A DNA stretch of 64,000 nt, from positions 135,521-199,520 of the forward strand of contig JBFFMJ010000006.1 in the NCBI GenBank assembly GCA_041554195.1, written 5' to 3'. How positions within the stretch are numbered: the stretch's first letter is position 1; the number at the start of each line of letters is the position of its first letter. Position numbers and translations under genes: made by a program. The stretch comes from JAPHSX01 sp041554195. Its GTDB lineage: Bacteria; Pseudomonadota; Gammaproteobacteria; Thiohalomonadales; Thiohalomonadaceae. The notes beneath the pieces are model-generated. The model ran no database searches and was not told where the DNA came from. It saw only the letters and a list, made by a program, of their open reading frames with translations. Shown here piece after piece: positions 8,645 through 18,427 of the stretch.

Positions 8645-9904
8645 ATGCCATCAGCCAATACCCGTCATGCTGACAAAATCAATATTGACCTGCGTCAGGC
8701 CATCTACGCCCTCACCGATGCACTCGATCTGGTCGGGGTAGATGAGGTCGGCCACGGCAAGCGGGTCGGCTTTATGGCGGCGGAGTGTGCCCGTGTTTTA
8801 CCATTGACTGATAATGCCCGTATCAAACTGTTCCACGCCGCGCTGCTGCATGACTGCGGCGTCTCATCGACACGTGTCCATCAGCATCTGGTTGATGAGA
8901 TGGAATGGAACCAGGCCGAGGTACATTGCCAGGTCGGCTACGAGCTGCTGCTTACCTTCCCGGCACTGGCGCCACTGGCACCGGTAGTACGCTATCACCA
9001 CACCCGCTGGGAGTTACTGTCCGAGCTTGAAATCTCGGACGAAGATGCCCTGTTTGCCAACCTCATCTTTCTCGTCGATCGGGTCGACTCATTGATGTCG
9101 AGCCATTACGACAAGGACATGTTACTGGCACGCCATCAGATTCGTGAACGCATCATGGGCTGTCGCAGCTCACTGTTTGCTCCGCAGCTGGTTGAGGCCT
9201 TTCTGCAGGCTTCCTCATCCGAGGCCTTCTGGCTATCACTGGAGTCTCCGCACCTCGAGCGTTATCTGTTTGAGATGGAACGCCACCACGTTCCGCAACC
9301 GATAAGTTTTGCCGAGCTCAAACAGCTGGCGGAGATTTTTTCCCATATCGTTGATGCCAAGAGCCATTTTACCGTCGAACACTCACGTGGCGTTGCCAGC
9401 CTGGCGCGCTACCTCGCCGAGCAAGTTGGCCTGCCGCCACTGCAGTGTGAAAAGATTGAGCTGGCAGGGCTATTACACGACCTTGGAAAACTGAAGGTAC
9501 CGGACGAGATTCTCGACAAGCCCGGTGCGCTCAATGAGATGGACCGCTCGATCATGCTGCGCCATAGCTTTGAGTCCTACCAGATCCTGCGACGCATCGA
9601 CGGGCTGGAGGAGATCGCCCTGTGGGCCGCCTACCACCACGAGATGCCCGCCGGCACCGGCTACCCTTTCCATGCGGCCTCCGCTGAACTGGGCCAGGAG
9701 GCGCGTATTATCGCGGTGGCCGATGTCTTCCAGGCATTGGCACAGGACCGCCCCTACCGTAGCGCACTGCCACCCGAGGAGATCAATTCCATCCTGACAG
9801 AACTGGCCGAGCATGGTCACCTTGATCAGGCGATCGTCTCTCGCGTTACCAATGATCTGCATAACTGCTGGCAACGGGCAACGCTCTCACAAGATGCAGC
9901 GTAA
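8645..9904 (+). CDS. Tandem HD-domain protein with HD-GYP output
   Basis: 419 residues, two HD domains. The first (about 1-200) has LLHDCGVSSTRVHQH and YHHTRW and looks like a diverged HD-GYP. The second (about 225-400) has LLHDLGKLKVPDEIL, the YHHEMPAGTGYP motif and VADVFQALAQDRPYR, so the HD and GYP signatures are present and c-di-GMP phosphodiesterase activity is likely. No membrane segment or signal peptide is seen. It is divergent from the DgcZ-like cyclase with about 400 bases between them, so the two may be opposing enzymes under shared control (inference). The ATG at 8645 has no clear ribosome site; the intergenic region holds no other gene. Confidence 0.9.
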   Translation: MPSANTRHADKINIDLRQAIYALTDALDLVGVDEVGHGKRVGFMAAECARVLPLTDNARIKLFHAALLHDCGVSSTRVHQHLVDEMEWNQAEVHCQVGYELLLTFPALAPLAPVVRYHHTRWELLSELEISDEDALFANLIFLVDRVDSLMSSHYDKDMLLARHQIRERIMGCRSSLFAPQLVEAFLQASSSEAFWLSLESPHLERYLFEMERHHVPQPISFAELKQLAEIFSHIVDAKSHFTVEHSRGVASLARYLAEQVGLPPLQCEKIELAGLLHDLGKLKVPDEILDKPGALNEMDRSIMLRHSFESYQILRRIDGLEEIALWAAYHHEMPAGTGYPFHAASAELGQEARIIAVADVFQALAQDRPYRSALPPEEINSILTELAEHGHLDQAIVSRVTNDLHNCWQRATLSQDAA

Positions 9905-10055
9905 TGCCTAAAAGCAGGGAGTAATTTAAGGCGCACTATTTTCGAGCAATAAGATCTCATGTCGCACAGTCACTGACAAATGCGGCTCACTGATTTACAG
10001 TTAATCGAAAGCATTTTTCCGAATGCCTGGCACACCACGATTAACGAGTACATAG

Positions 10056-12212
10056 ATGATGAGCACGGATGAGCAGGGAAAATATCTACTTTTAATCAAT
10101 GTCCACGGGCTGATCCGTGGCCACGACCTGGAGCTAGGTCGCGATGCGGACACCGGTGGGCAGACCAAGTACGTGCTTGACCTGGCCCGCGCGCTTGCCG
10201 CGCGCAAGGATGTAGCACAGGTCGATATTATTACCCGGCGGGTCGTTGACCCGCAGGTCAGCAGCGACTATGCCGTAACCATTGAGAACATTGGCGAGAA
10301 GGCGCGCATCGTGCGCATCGATGCCGGACCCGATGAGTATATTCCCAAGGAGCAACTGTGGGACTACCTCGACAGCTTCATGGATAACCTGACCGACTGG
10401 CTCCGGGAGCAGCCCCGCCTACCCGACCTGGTACACAGCCACTACGCCGATGGCGGTTACGTCGGGGTGCGCCTTGCCAACCTGCTGAGTACGCCACTCA
10501 TTCATACCGGACACTCCCTAGGTCGTGACAAGCGCAAGCGCCTGCTGGCGCACGGGCTCTCGCATGAGGCGATTGAGAAGAGCTACAACATGGCTCGTCG
10601 CATCGATGCCGAAGAGGAGGTACTGGCCAATGCCGATCTGGTGATCACCAGTACCCATAACGAGATCGAAGAGCAGTATGGACTGTATAACTACTACGAC
10701 CCGGCACGCATGGCCGTTATTCCGCCCGGCACCGATCTCGCCCTGTTTCACCCACCCGCTAAAGACGAAAAGATCGCCTTTGCCGAACAGCTGACACACT
10801 TCCTGAACGAACCAGAAAAACCGCTCATCCTCGCCCTGTCACGTCCCGATGAGCGCAAAAACATCCTCAGCCTGCTTGAGGCCTACGGTGAGTCCCCCTC
10901 ACTGCAGCAACTCGCCAACCTGCTGATTATCGCCGGCACCCGTGATGATATCCGCGACCTGGACGAGGGGGCCCAGTCGGTCCTGACCAATATCCTGCTG
11001 ATTATCGACAGTTATGACCTCTACGGTCGTGTCGCCCTGCCGAAGACTCACCGTGCCGATGAGGTCCCGGCTATCTACCGCCTGGCGGCGGCCTCCGGCG
11101 GCATCTTTGTTAATCCGGCACTCACCGAACCCTTCGGGCTGACCATACTGGAGGCTGCAGCCAGCGGCCTGCCGGTGGTCGCCACCGAGAATGGCGGGCC
11201 GGTCGACATTCTCGGCAACTGTCACAATGGCGTGCTCATCGACCCGCTGGACAGGGGCGCGATCACCGATGCGCTACTCACGCTACTGGGGGATGCACAG
11301 GCCTGGTCACGGGCCGCGCGTAACGGCATCAAGGGGGTGAGGCAGCATTACTCCTGGCAGGCACATACCGAAAGCTATCTGCACAAGATCAGCAACCTGA
11401 CCGAAGAGTACCAGCCGCTCCCCAGAAAACACCCTGCGCCACGCACCCTGCGCTACCGTGATCGTGCCATCTTTAGCGACCTGGATCAGAGCCTGGTGGG
11501 CGATCCGCAGGCCCTGCACCACTTCTCCGAGGTGATTCACAAAAATCGCAAGTGTGTCAGCTTCGGCATCGCCACGGGGCGTCGCATCGACTCTGCGCTG
11601 ATGTTACTGAAAAAACATAACATCCCGACACCGGACGTATTAATCAGCAGCCTGGGTACCCGTATCCATTACGGCCGGGAGCTGACTGAAGACAAATACT
11701 GGGTCGAACACATCGACCACAACTGGACGCCGCAACGGGTGCGCCGTGTGCTTGCCACCCTGCCGGGGATCAAGCCCCAGGCAAAATCCGAACAGGGACA
11801 GTTCAAGACCTCCTATTATTATGATGCGCAAAAGGCCCCGCCACTGGAGGAGATCATCACCCTGCTGCGCCAGAAGGAGTTAACCGTCAATGTCACCCTC
11901 TCCTTTGGCCAGTTTCTCGACATCGTCCCCTCCTCGGCCTCCAAGGGACAGGCACTGCGCTATGTGGCGCAGCGCCTCGATATCCCGCTGGAACATATTC
12001 TGGTCGCCGGCGGTTCCGGTACCGACGATGACATGATGCGCGGCAACACCCTCGCCGTGGTGGTCAGCAACCGCCACCATGAGGAGCTCTCGCAGCTGGT
12101 GGATCAGGAGCGGGTCTACTTTGCCGGTCAGCCCTATGCGCGGGGGCTTCTCGAGGCGATTGAACACTACGATTTCTTCAACTCCTGCCAGGTGCCAGAG
12201 CTCCATGAGTGA
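10056..12212 (+). CDS. Sucrose-phosphate synthase with HAD domain
   Basis: 718 residues. It makes sucrose-6-phosphate from UDP-glucose (or another NDP-glucose) and fructose-6-phosphate. Residues about 1-465 are a GT4-type glycosyltransferase (INVHGLIRGHDLELGRDADTGGQTKYV, split here only by its own continuity, HTGHSLGRDKRKRLL, RPDERKNI, NPALTEPFGLTILEAAASGLP). Residues about 470-718 are a HAD-IIB phosphatase-like domain (FSDLDQSL, GGSGTDDDMMRGN). It is the first gene of a four-gene operon with sucrose-phosphatase, fructokinase and amylosucrase, the order reported for halotolerant methanotrophs. Sucrose is probably a compatible solute or reserve. ATG at 10056 or 10059; no strong ribosome site decides. 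Confidence 0.93.
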   Translation: MMSTDEQGKYLLLINVHGLIRGHDLELGRDADTGGQTKYVLDLARALAARKDVAQVDIITRRVVDPQVSSDYAVTIENIGEKARIVRIDAGPDEYIPKEQLWDYLDSFMDNLTDWLREQPRLPDLVHSHYADGGYVGVRLANLLSTPLIHTGHSLGRDKRKRLLAHGLSHEAIEKSYNMARRIDAEEEVLANADLVITSTHNEIEEQYGLYNYYDPARMAVIPPGTDLALFHPPAKDEKIAFAEQLTHFLNEPEKPLILALSRPDERKNILSLLEAYGESPSLQQLANLLIIAGTRDDIRDLDEGAQSVLTNILLIIDSYDLYGRVALPKTHRADEVPAIYRLAAASGGIFVNPALTEPFGLTILEAAASGLPVVATENGGPVDILGNCHNGVLIDPLDRGAITDALLTLLGDAQAWSRAARNGIKGVRQHYSWQAHTESYLHKISNLTEEYQPLPRKHPAPRTLRYRDRAIFSDLDQSLVGDPQALHHFSEVIHKNRKCVSFGIATGRRIDSALMLLKKHNIPTPDVLISSLGTRIHYGRELTEDKYWVEHIDHNWTPQRVRRVLATLPGIKPQAKSEQGQFKTSYYYDAQKAPPLEEIITLLRQKELTVNVTLSFGQFLDIVPSSASKGQALRYVAQRLDIPLEHILVAGGSGTDDDMMRGNTLAVVVSNRHHEELSQLVDQERVYFAGQPYARGLLEAIEHYDFFNSCQVPELHE

Positions 12213-13071
12213 TCGTCTCCTCATCTGTACCGATCTGGATCGCACCCTGATCCCCAACGGCCCGCAGCCGGAATCCCCAGGGGCGCGGCAACACTTCGCC
12301 AACCTGGTGGCACAGCCGCAGGTCTCCCTCGTCTATGTCAGCGGCCGACATCGCGAACTGGTGGAGGCGGCCATGGAGGAGTACGCGCTGCCGCGGCCGG
12401 ACTTTGTCGTCGGCGATGTGGGCACCACCCTTTACTATGTCGGTAGTACAGAGGCGTGGCAGCGACAGGCGGAGTGGGAGCGGCAGATTGCAGAGGACTG
12501 GGGCGGTCATAGCCACGCCGAACTCGCAGCGACCCTGCAGGGCCTCAGCGGTCTGCAACCGCAGGAGGAGAGCAAACAGAATGATCACAAACTCAGCTAT
12601 TACACCCCCCTGACGACCAATATTGAAGCCATGGAAGCGGCAATCAACGATAGACTCGAAACACTGGGTGTCCGGTCGCGCCTGATCTGGAGTGTGGATG
12701 AGCCACAGGGTATCGGCCTGCTCGATATCCTGCCGGCACGGGCCTCCAAATACCACGCGCTGGAGGCACTGATGAAACTGCAGGGCTTTGACTACGGCAA
12801 TACCGTCTTCTGCGGCGACAGCGGCAATGATATCGAGGTGCTTGCCAGCCCGATCCCGGCGGTACTGGTTGCCAACAGCCAGCCCGAGGTACGCGAGCTA
12901 GCAAAGCAGCTAGCCAGAGAGGCGGGGCACGAGGCGGCACTCTATCTCGCCCGCGGTAACTTCATGGCGATGAACGGCAACTACAGCGCCGGTATGCTGG
13001 AGGGGATCGCCCACTACCATCCGGAGGCCCTGCCGTGGATGGGCTTCGACACGCCGGGGAGTGAGTCATGA
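12205..13071 (+). CDS. Sucrose-phosphate phosphatase
   Basis: 288 residues, HAD-superfamily sucrose-6F-phosphate phosphohydrolase that releases sucrose from the product of the preceding enzyme. It begins MSDRLLICTDLDRTLIPNG, which contains the HAD DxDxT nucleophile motif, and later has VYVSGRHRELVE, SKYHALEAL and FCGDSGNDIEVL. I chose the ATG at 12205, overlapping the synthase stop by 8 bases. The longer in-frame extension to 12079 lies wholly within the synthase gene and carries no domain. Length and motifs are normal. Confidence 0.93.
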   Translation: MSDRLLICTDLDRTLIPNGPQPESPGARQHFANLVAQPQVSLVYVSGRHRELVEAAMEEYALPRPDFVVGDVGTTLYYVGSTEAWQRQAEWERQIAEDWGGHSHAELAATLQGLSGLQPQEESKQNDHKLSYYTPLTTNIEAMEAAINDRLETLGVRSRLIWSVDEPQGIGLLDILPARASKYHALEALMKLQGFDYGNTVFCGDSGNDIEVLASPIPAVLVANSQPEVRELAKQLAREAGHEAALYLARGNFMAMNGNYSAGMLEGIAHYHPEALPWMGFDTPGSES

Positions 13072-13952
13072 CAGGTGGCCTGTGCATCTTCGGTGAGGTG
13101 CTGTTCGATCACTTCCCCGACGGCAAGCGCGTACTCGGCGGCGCGCCGTTCAATGTCGCCTGGCACCTGCAGGCCTTCGGCAAGGCCCCCTACTTCATCA
13201 GCCGGGTCGGTAACGATGATGAGGGCAAGACGATTCGACAGGCGATGCATGATTGGGGCATGCGCACCGATGGCCTGCAGGCAGACCCCCACTACCCCAC
13301 CGGTCGGGTCAGCATTGAGTTTGAAAACGGCGAACCCGTTTACGACATTGTCAAACCGTGCGCCTACGATGCCATCGAACCCGTCCCTGCCGCCAACAGC
13401 GCTTGCCAGATGCTCTACCATGGCAGCCTCGCCCTGCGTGATAAGGTATCCAGACAGAGCGCCGAGCAGCTGCGCGCCAGCAACCACGAGACCCTGTTCG
13501 TCGACGTCAATCTGCGCCCCCCCTGGTGGCAGCGCGAACAGGTATTGCAGATGGTGCGTGCGGCCCACTGGGTCAAGCTCAACCACGAGGAGCTGGCCCT
13601 GCTTACGCCTGCCGCGGCAAGCGAGAGCACACGGGCACAGGCGCTGCTCGCCGCGTACCAGCTGACTGGGGTAGTATTGACCCATGGCTCACGTGGTGCC
13701 GAGCTTCTTACCGCCGCTGGTGACCATTACCAGGTTGCGCCACAGAGCGACATCAAGGTGGTCGATACCGTGGGTGCCGGCGATGCCTTCGCCTCGGTAA
13801 TGATCCTTGGCCTCAATAACCGCTGGCCGCTGGAACTCACCCTGCAACGGGCACAGAACTTTGCCTCAGCCATCGTCGGCCAGCGTGGTGCCACCACCGC
13901 GGATCGCGCCTTTTATCAGGACTTTATCGCCAACTGGCAACTTAACGGATAA
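13068..13952 (+). CDS. PfkB-family fructokinase
   Basis: 294 residues of the PfkB (ribokinase) sugar-kinase family. Visible are GEVLFDHFPDGKRVLGGAPFN-type substrate-binding start, DVNLRPPWW, KLNHEEL, THGSRGAELL and the signature VDTVGAGDAFAS with its catalytic Asp. In this operon it most likely phosphorylates the fructose that amylosucrase releases from sucrose, returning fructose-6-phosphate. Its ATG overlaps the phosphatase stop by 4 bases (ATGA). No oddities are seen. Another PfkB substrate is possible but context favours fructose. Confidence 0.92.
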   Translation: MTGGLCIFGEVLFDHFPDGKRVLGGAPFNVAWHLQAFGKAPYFISRVGNDDEGKTIRQAMHDWGMRTDGLQADPHYPTGRVSIEFENGEPVYDIVKPCAYDAIEPVPAANSACQMLYHGSLALRDKVSRQSAEQLRASNHETLFVDVNLRPPWWQREQVLQMVRAAHWVKLNHEELALLTPAAASESTRAQALLAAYQLTGVVLTHGSRGAELLTAAGDHYQVAPQSDIKVVDTVGAGDAFASVMILGLNNRWPLELTLQRAQNFASAIVGQRGATTADRAFYQDFIANWQLNG

Positions 13953-13967
13953 GCAAAACGACCTGAC

Positions 13968-15932
13968 ATGTACGAACAAGTATCCCACTCCCTGCTGAAC
14001 AAAATCCTCGACGAACTTAAGCCGGAGATCCGCAGGCGCGACCTGCGCCACTTCTACACCCGTCTGGGTGCCAACTTCTACGCCATCTACTCGCTGTTCC
14101 ACCAGCTCTATGGCAATCGTGATGATTTTGAGCCGCAGATGCTGCGTCTGGTAGAGGTGATGGCAAGCCGCTACATCCAGCGTGAAGCCCCCCTCAAGGA
14201 ACTTGATATTCAACGCGAAAATAACCACAACTGGTTTCTCAGCCAGGAGTGGGTCGGCATGGCGCTCTACAGCGACGGCTTCGCCGAAAACCTGAAGGGA
14301 CTAAGGGAAAAAGGGGCCTATTTTCAGGAGCTGGGGGTCAACATGATCCATGTCATGCCGATCCTGAAGTGCCCGGCAGCGGCCAGCGATGGCGGCTATG
14401 CTGTCAGTGACTTTCGCGATGTGGATGAGCGCATCGGCACGCTGGAGGAGCTGCATGACTTGGCAGAATCCCTGCGTCAACGGGAGATCCTGCTCACCCT
14501 CGACGTGGTATTGAATCACACCTCCGACGAACACATCTGGGCACAACGCGCCAGGGCCGGCGAACAGACGTTTCAGGACTACTATTACTGTTTCGACAAC
14601 CGTAATATCCCGGATATGTTTGAGGAGACGATGCCGGAGATCTTTCCCGAAACAGCCCCCGGTAACTTCACCTACGACGAAGCCATGGGCAAGTGGGTGA
14701 TGACCGTCTTCAATCACTACCAGTGGGATCTCAACTACAGCAACCCGGCCGTGTTTATCGAAATGGTCGACATCATCCTCTACTGGGCCAACCAGGGGGC
14801 AGACATCATCCGCCTGGATGCCGTCGCCTTTCTGTGGAAAAAGATCGGCACCACCTGTCAGAACGAGCGTGAAGCACACTTGGTACTGCAGATGATGAAG
14901 GACTGCTGCCAGGTGACGGCACCGGGGGTGCTGTTCATCGCCGAGGCGATCGTCGCACCGGTGGAGATCACCAAATATTTCGGCGAGGATGCGGTCATTG
15001 CCAAGGAGTGTGAGATCGCCTATAACGCGACGTTTATGGCCCTGCTATGGGATGCCGTCGCCACCAAAAATGCCAAACTGCTTGATCAGGGAATACGCAG
15101 CCTGCCGGTAAAACTCGACCGCGCCACCTGGCTCAACTACGTACGCTGCCATGATGACATCGGCCTGGGTTTTGATGATGCCGATATCATCAAAGCCGGC
15201 TACGAGCCACAGGCCCACCGCCGCTTTATCTTCGACTACTTTACCGGTACCTATGGCGACTCACCGGCACGCGGCCACCCCTTCGGTCACAATGAAAAAA
15301 CGGGGGATGCGCGCATCTCCGGCTCACTGGCCTCACTGGTGGGGCTGCAGAGCGCCATCGAAAGTGGAGACGAGGTCGACATTCAGCAGAGCATCGATCT
15401 CATCCTGCTACTCCACAGCATGATTATGGCCTTTGGCGGTCTGCCGCTGATTTACTATGGCGATGAGATTGGCACCCTGAATGACTGCTCCTTCCTGGAT
15501 GATGCCAGCAAGGCCAATGACAGCCGCTGGATCCACCGCCCCCAGATCAACTGGGAGCGGGCCGAGCTACGCCATCAACATGGCACGGTAGAACAACGCA
15601 TTTTTGACGGACTGCAAAAAATGATCGCCGTACGCAAAGGCACCCCCGCCTTCGCCGACTACAACAACCGCGAACTGCTGGAGACCGGCAATCCCCACCT
15701 CTTTACCTTCCTGCGCACCAATCCCGCCATTCCTGACGACTGCGTACTGGTAGTCGGTAACTTTGACAGTTCACCGCAATCACTCACACTCAGTGACCTC
15801 GGTAATCGTGGCCGTTTTGCCTATGCACAGCTGCAGGATCTCTATTCAGGAGAATCCCCCACCCTGTTCAAGGATCAACTGGTGATCCCCCCGTATCGAT
15901 TTTACTGGCTATCCGACCGGGGGATGCATTAA
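13968..15932 (+). CDS. Amylosucrase (GH13)
   Basis: 654 residues, close to Neisseria amylosucrase in length. It splits sucrose and transfers glucose to an alpha-1,4-glucan, releasing fructose. The expected nucleophile is D284 in IIRLDAVAFLW, the acid/base E326 in FIAEAI, and the stabilising Asp D396 in VRCHDDIG; D284 and E326 keep the 42-residue spacing known for the Neisseria enzyme. Region I, LDVVLNHTSDEH, and the QDLYSGE C-terminal domain are also present. It is the last gene of the operon, 15 bases after fructokinase, and lets the cell convert stored sucrose to glycogen-like glucan plus fructose. No signal peptide, so it acts in the cytoplasm. Confidence 0.93.
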   Translation: MYEQVSHSLLNKILDELKPEIRRRDLRHFYTRLGANFYAIYSLFHQLYGNRDDFEPQMLRLVEVMASRYIQREAPLKELDIQRENNHNWFLSQEWVGMALYSDGFAENLKGLREKGAYFQELGVNMIHVMPILKCPAAASDGGYAVSDFRDVDERIGTLEELHDLAESLRQREILLTLDVVLNHTSDEHIWAQRARAGEQTFQDYYYCFDNRNIPDMFEETMPEIFPETAPGNFTYDEAMGKWVMTVFNHYQWDLNYSNPAVFIEMVDIILYWANQGADIIRLDAVAFLWKKIGTTCQNEREAHLVLQMMKDCCQVTAPGVLFIAEAIVAPVEITKYFGEDAVIAKECEIAYNATFMALLWDAVATKNAKLLDQGIRSLPVKLDRATWLNYVRCHDDIGLGFDDADIIKAGYEPQAHRRFIFDYFTGTYGDSPARGHPFGHNEKTGDARISGSLASLVGLQSAIESGDEVDIQQSIDLILLLHSMIMAFGGLPLIYYGDEIGTLNDCSFLDDASKANDSRWIHRPQINWERAELRHQHGTVEQRIFDGLQKMIAVRKGTPAFADYNNRELLETGNPHLFTFLRTNPAIPDDCVLVVGNFDSSPQSLTLSDLGNRGRFAYAQLQDLYSGESPTLFKDQLVIPPYRFYWLSDRGMH

Positions 15933-16089
15933 CCAGCACAGACTCGGTTAGCAGTATTCATTTATCGTTTATAAAGGATTCATCCAGCTGTCATCTTACT
16001 TATCCGGTGAGAACCCAATGAGAGAGAGTCCGGAATAGAAGGTGAACGTGCGATGAAACGGAAGACGTCCGATTAAAGGCGTTATGATA

Positions 16090-17199
16090 TTATCGAGTAT
16101 CTTGCTCGAGACGACTGATGGTCACCTTTATAGGGCCTCCTTGGCTGGGTTCTAGTGATTCATTGTTCTCATGCCTAGAATTCCAGTCATTGGCAAATAA
16201 ATAGACCTGTCTGTCAGATAAACTTTTGACCTCATTTGGGACGGTCCATGTACGTTTCTTGCCAATGCGGAATGCATATTTATCATCCTTTCCGACATTA
16301 CCGCATAGAAGAAATGTAGGGACCCCAGTCACGCGATTAAACCAAGTGAAGGGGTTCCACTCAAATCCCCATCCGTTAGAGTCGCAGGTCATGAACCAGT
16401 CACGCCAGCATCCTTCAGCCTGGAAAATATATTTCTCACCCGCCTCGACTCTTATGTATGCTGGGTTATTCTTCAATTTTGGATCAATGGTAATTTCTAT
16501 CGTCTCCGCAATCGATGGAGAATCTTGCGCATCACAGTTGATAGTGTGGTAAGCCCCCGCTATGAGCCAGCCAAAACCAAATAGCACCAATCCTGTCGCT
16601 TCAAGCCAGAAAACTGTGTCACTCCAGCCACGGGCGGTTCCAACAAAATAAACGCTAATCATGCCAGCTATCATAAGGAAGCAGATGAACGAATAAGTGT
16701 AGGCGCGACTGTACCTGCCCTTATTCCATGCGCGATGCGCGAAGAAACCCATTAAAAAAATGAGGCAAAGAAAAAAAATAAAGGCGGATATGTAGTGTAT
16801 TTTCTCATGTGGTAGACCGATTTTTTCAGATACAACTAACATCCATTGCGCTGGATTGTACTCTTCCTTGATTATACTCTGTGGGTAGAGCTCACCATCA
16901 GGCTTCATTGGGAATAAAGCAATGCAAATTGCGAAAACAGATGCCACTTTGCTAATAAAGTATTCCAGGTCCATTTTGTTGCCAGTGCCGTTGTATGCAA
17001 ATAAGAAAAAACCAACCGCTATTAAGGAGCCGACAAAGATATCCCGTGACTCAGTCCAATAAGAGAGGCTGATAGATGACAGATCTTTATAGCCTGATAA
17101 TATTACAACGCAAAATGGCATTTGTATGGCAATCAAACCCACGACCATACGCATGGTTTTATGGTTCATTACACGAATGCTTTTTTCTTGTGTATCCAT
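16090..17199 (-). CDS. Membrane protein with LecA-like C-terminal domain
   Basis: 369 residues. Residues about 10-205 contain six hydrophobic segments, reminiscent of DUF998-type membrane proteins. Residues about 215-369 resemble the PA-IL (LecA) galactose-lectin fold: VEAGEKYIFQAEGCWRDWF, TCDSNGWG, GNVGKDDKYAFRIGKK, VYLFANDWNSRHENN and an ending VTISRL. The order matches LecA's GCWYDW...CDxDGY...LFANDV...YxNNxG. The function is unknown; I infer carbohydrate binding at the cell surface or periplasm, but key calcium-site residues need a structural alignment. I chose the ATG at 17199 because AAGGGAG is 8 bases upstream; the ATG at 17208 sits on the site. Confidence 0.75.
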   Translation of the reverse strand: MDTQEKSIRVMNHKTMRMVVGLIAIQMPFCVVILSGYKDLSSISLSYWTESRDIFVGSLIAVGFFLFAYNGTGNKMDLEYFISKVASVFAICIALFPMKPDGELYPQSIIKEEYNPAQWMLVVSEKIGLPHEKIHYISAFIFFLCLIFLMGFFAHRAWNKGRYSRAYTYSFICFLMIAGMISVYFVGTARGWSDTVFWLEATGLVLFGFGWLIAGAYHTINCDAQDSPSIAETIEITIDPKLKNNPAYIRVEAGEKYIFQAEGCWRDWFMTCDSNGWGFEWNPFTWFNRVTGVPTFLLCGNVGKDDKYAFRIGKKRTWTVPNEVKSLSDRQVYLFANDWNSRHENNESLEPSQGGPIKVTISRLEQDTR

Positions 17200-17596
17200 C
17201 CGCTTCATCTCCCTTAATATTCCATATTATTTCTATCATAGATCGCCATATGATATCTGTCTGCCGCTTTATAGTTGCTGACTCTAAGATTCCGGATCTA
17301 AGTTTTTCAATTATTTAAATTCAGCACTTATGAGAGTGATAATGGTCGTGTGTAGCGAAAGTCACTATCAGTATTCACGGTATTTCGATGCTCAGTGAGC
17401 CATACCTTCTACGTTTCTTGTTATCTGACCTCATTGACATGCCAGTTATTCGCACGAAGGTAATAAATCATGCCTTTTGTTGCGTAATCGGGGTCATAGA
17501 GCAATATCCGCTAATATTAGAAACCATTGTTCTCTGCCCCTGTTTTTCGGCTATGTCCCTCTCGAGCTCGCTCGGTAGAGTGTGCACAGTCATGTG
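17200..17596. other. Intergenic, nothing seen
   Basis: About 400 bases between two minus-strand genes. I see no convincing gene, repeat or RNA. Open frames here are short, and the longest overlaps the DUF4386 gene on the opposite strand. Confidence 0.5.
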
Positions 17597-18310
17597 CTAC
17601 TCGTTTGCAGGTATAGCCTCGGTAGGCCTGGCGACCAACGCCGATCGGTCAAAACCCTTGAAGATCAGCCATAGCGCGAAGACCATCTCCTGCAGGAATA
17701 TCGGACCATCCAGTATGGCCATCGTATTCGATGAGAGTTTGAGGCCATATAACAACATCAGTCGTGCAGTCAGAATAGACGCGGCAGCTAGAAGCCCCCA
17801 CACAGAGATCCAGCGAGGAACAATCCGGGTCTGGTATAGCATATAGTTCAGCATCAGGGAGCCTATACTGAATGCTGTAAAAGCGAAGGGAGCACTGTTC
17901 CAATCATGACCAGCCAGCAAGGTGTTACCCAGTGTATGAAAGTAAGAAGGTGAGGGAGATCCTGCAGCCACGAATTCATGACTCAGATAAAGAAGGTTCA
18001 GTAAGTGCATGGTGGCTATAGCGAAAAGTACCGCCTCAATAGACCTAGCCACAACATAGCCAAGTGCCAGACGTTCACTAAATGGCTTCAACACAGGGTA
18101 GATCAACACCGAAATGCTAACGACTGCAATGTGATTGACGAGTTCGAGAAGAACCCCGGCTGAAACCCGGCCTTGTTCCAAGGATACCAGCGCAAGGACG
18201 TTAGGAACGCTAAGCACTGGTTCGAGAATTATGACCGAGAGTGAGAATGGTACTGTTGCCATAATAAAAAGGACGCCAACAATACGAGCTACGGAACGGT
18301 TTGTAATCAC
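17597..18310 (-). CDS. DUF4386 family membrane protein
   Basis: 237 residues with about six membrane helices and no soluble domain. The pattern ARIVGVLFIMATVPFS, then ELVNHIAVVSISVLIYPVLK, GYVVARSIEAVLFAI and MLNYMLYQTRIVPRW matches the DUF4386 family, which has no established function. I chose a GTG at 18310, preceded by AGGAGG about 7 bases away; an upstream ATG at 18370 has no site. It stands between the LecA-like gene and the ornithine operon on the same strand but about 115 bases beyond the operon's end, so it is probably separate. Confidence 0.82.
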   Translation of the reverse strand: MITNRSVARIVGVLFIMATVPFSLSVIILEPVLSVPNVLALVSLEQGRVSAGVLLELVNHIAVVSISVLIYPVLKPFSERLALGYVVARSIEAVLFAIATMHLLNLLYLSHEFVAAGSPSPSYFHTLGNTLLAGHDWNSAPFAFTAFSIGSLMLNYMLYQTRIVPRWISVWGLLAAASILTARLMLLYGLKLSSNTMAILDGPIFLQEMVFALWLIFKGFDRSALVARPTEAIPANE

Positions 18311-18427
18311 GATTACTCCTCCTATGAAACAACTAGAGAATACTTGATAAAATATAGGGTAAAAACTCACCCCACCTCATCTACTCCCCCGTCACATCAC
18401 TAAACACCCTGCCACACCAGACGTAAT

